DNA of 64,000 nucleotides from Mermis nigrescens (taxonomy: Eukaryota; Nematoda; Enoplea; Mermithida; Mermithidae). The DNA lies in the NCBI GenBank assembly GCA_036768485.1, contig JAVLUZ010000759.1, positions 61,001 to 125,000 on the forward strand, read 5' to 3'. Numbering within the stretch: the stretch's first letter is position 1; the number at the start of each line of letters is the position of its first letter. Below, one piece after another: positions 63,640 to 64,000 of the stretch. The notes beneath the pieces were generated by a model. It did no database searches. It had not been told where the DNA came from and saw nothing but the letters and a program-made list of their open reading frames with translations. The position numbers were made by a program, and so were the translations under genes.

Positions 63640-64000
63640 GAATATACGTCGATTTATTTGCGTAACTAAGAGAAAGTCTGATTTTTAACATATTTTGCGA
63701 CTTTAGCCATATAAATAGGTAGCTTTTTCCTAGTCCCATCCTTTCAGATTTTTAATAATCCGTAATCTTAAGTATATTCGTCTTTTTTCTCCATCAGAGC
63801 ATTTTCTTTGCCAGTAATAGGTATCGCGTTAGCGCTTACCTATAATCTACTTGGGTACCCATAATAGATGTCTATCCAACCCCCCTACAGCTATAACGGG
63901 ACACATCTGAGAGGTGCGATTTTTTTAAAAAATATAGATAATAAAAACAAACTATGCGCTCTTTTTTTGTTTACAGTCAATATTGAGTTTGGAACGAGCG
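63640..64000. mobile_element. Composite repeat E4, left end, running off the window
   Basis: Forward module M (GGCCACAGAATATACGTCGATT, GAGAAAGTCTGATTTTTAACATATTTTGCGA, CATCAGAGCATTTTCTTTGCC, ATCGCGTTAGCGC, CTTGGGTACCC, CTATAACGGGACAC). The start of the array-type sequence follows. It lacks the (TA)n array found at the same place in E1. Confidence 0.7.

Overview
The window looks like AT-rich, intron-containing nuclear DNA from an invertebrate animal. A nematode is the best fit. The evidence is one seven-transmembrane receptor resembling nematode serpentine (Srx-like) receptors, a tandem family of small secreted Kunitz proteins with GT-AG introns, Penelope-like and DIRS-like retroelements, and very long (TA)n and (TTA)n arrays. 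The species cannot be fixed from the sequence alone.

The gene content is small. All Kunitz genes lie on the minus strand. Three have complete models with the same four-exon plan: an 11-codon signal start exon, a 37-nt exon, a 164-nt first Kunitz exon and a last exon carrying the second Kunitz domain plus an acidic tail. They are K1 (4074-7997), K3 (38871-42037) and K2 (43390-47304). A fourth (K4, 14452-19481) has a frameshifted first domain, and a fifth (K5, 56187-56372) shows only its last exon. On the plus strand a two-exon GPCR is intact at 53353-54895. Its paralogue at 11883-13015 has lost the 5' half.

The main architecture is a direct segmental duplication: 3.12-14.65 kb equals 42.43-56.39 kb. 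Each copy holds a K1/K2-type gene, two small conserved ORF regions, the GPCR and a terminal Kunitz exon. The copies differ by datable events. Copy 1 lost about 1 kb of the GPCR and gained a 199-bp TIR element. Copy 2 gained a TA-flanked MITE that was itself invaded by an element with an 8-bp duplication.

The 28 kb between the copies is mostly mobile DNA: (TA)n arrays inside a dispersed repeat, an LTR-retrotransposon 3' end inside a TTA microsatellite, a TIR element (22993-24091), a Penelope-like element with GIY-YIG domain and 12-bp TSD (24735-26918), a 6.2-kb near-perfect foldback element with 6-bp TSD and Polinton-like termini carrying two divergent copies of a C2H2/acidic ORF (27531-33716), and a DIRS1-like element with inverted repeats and internal complementary region (34158-38850), whose end lies 20 bp beyond the K3 stop codon. 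The last 8 kb (56.9-64 kb) and 15.1-19.1 kb consist of a composite repeat: inverted terminal modules enclosing a degenerate ~180-bp tandem array.

All alignments were done by eye. Exon models rest on splice consensus, phase agreement and conservation between paralogues.
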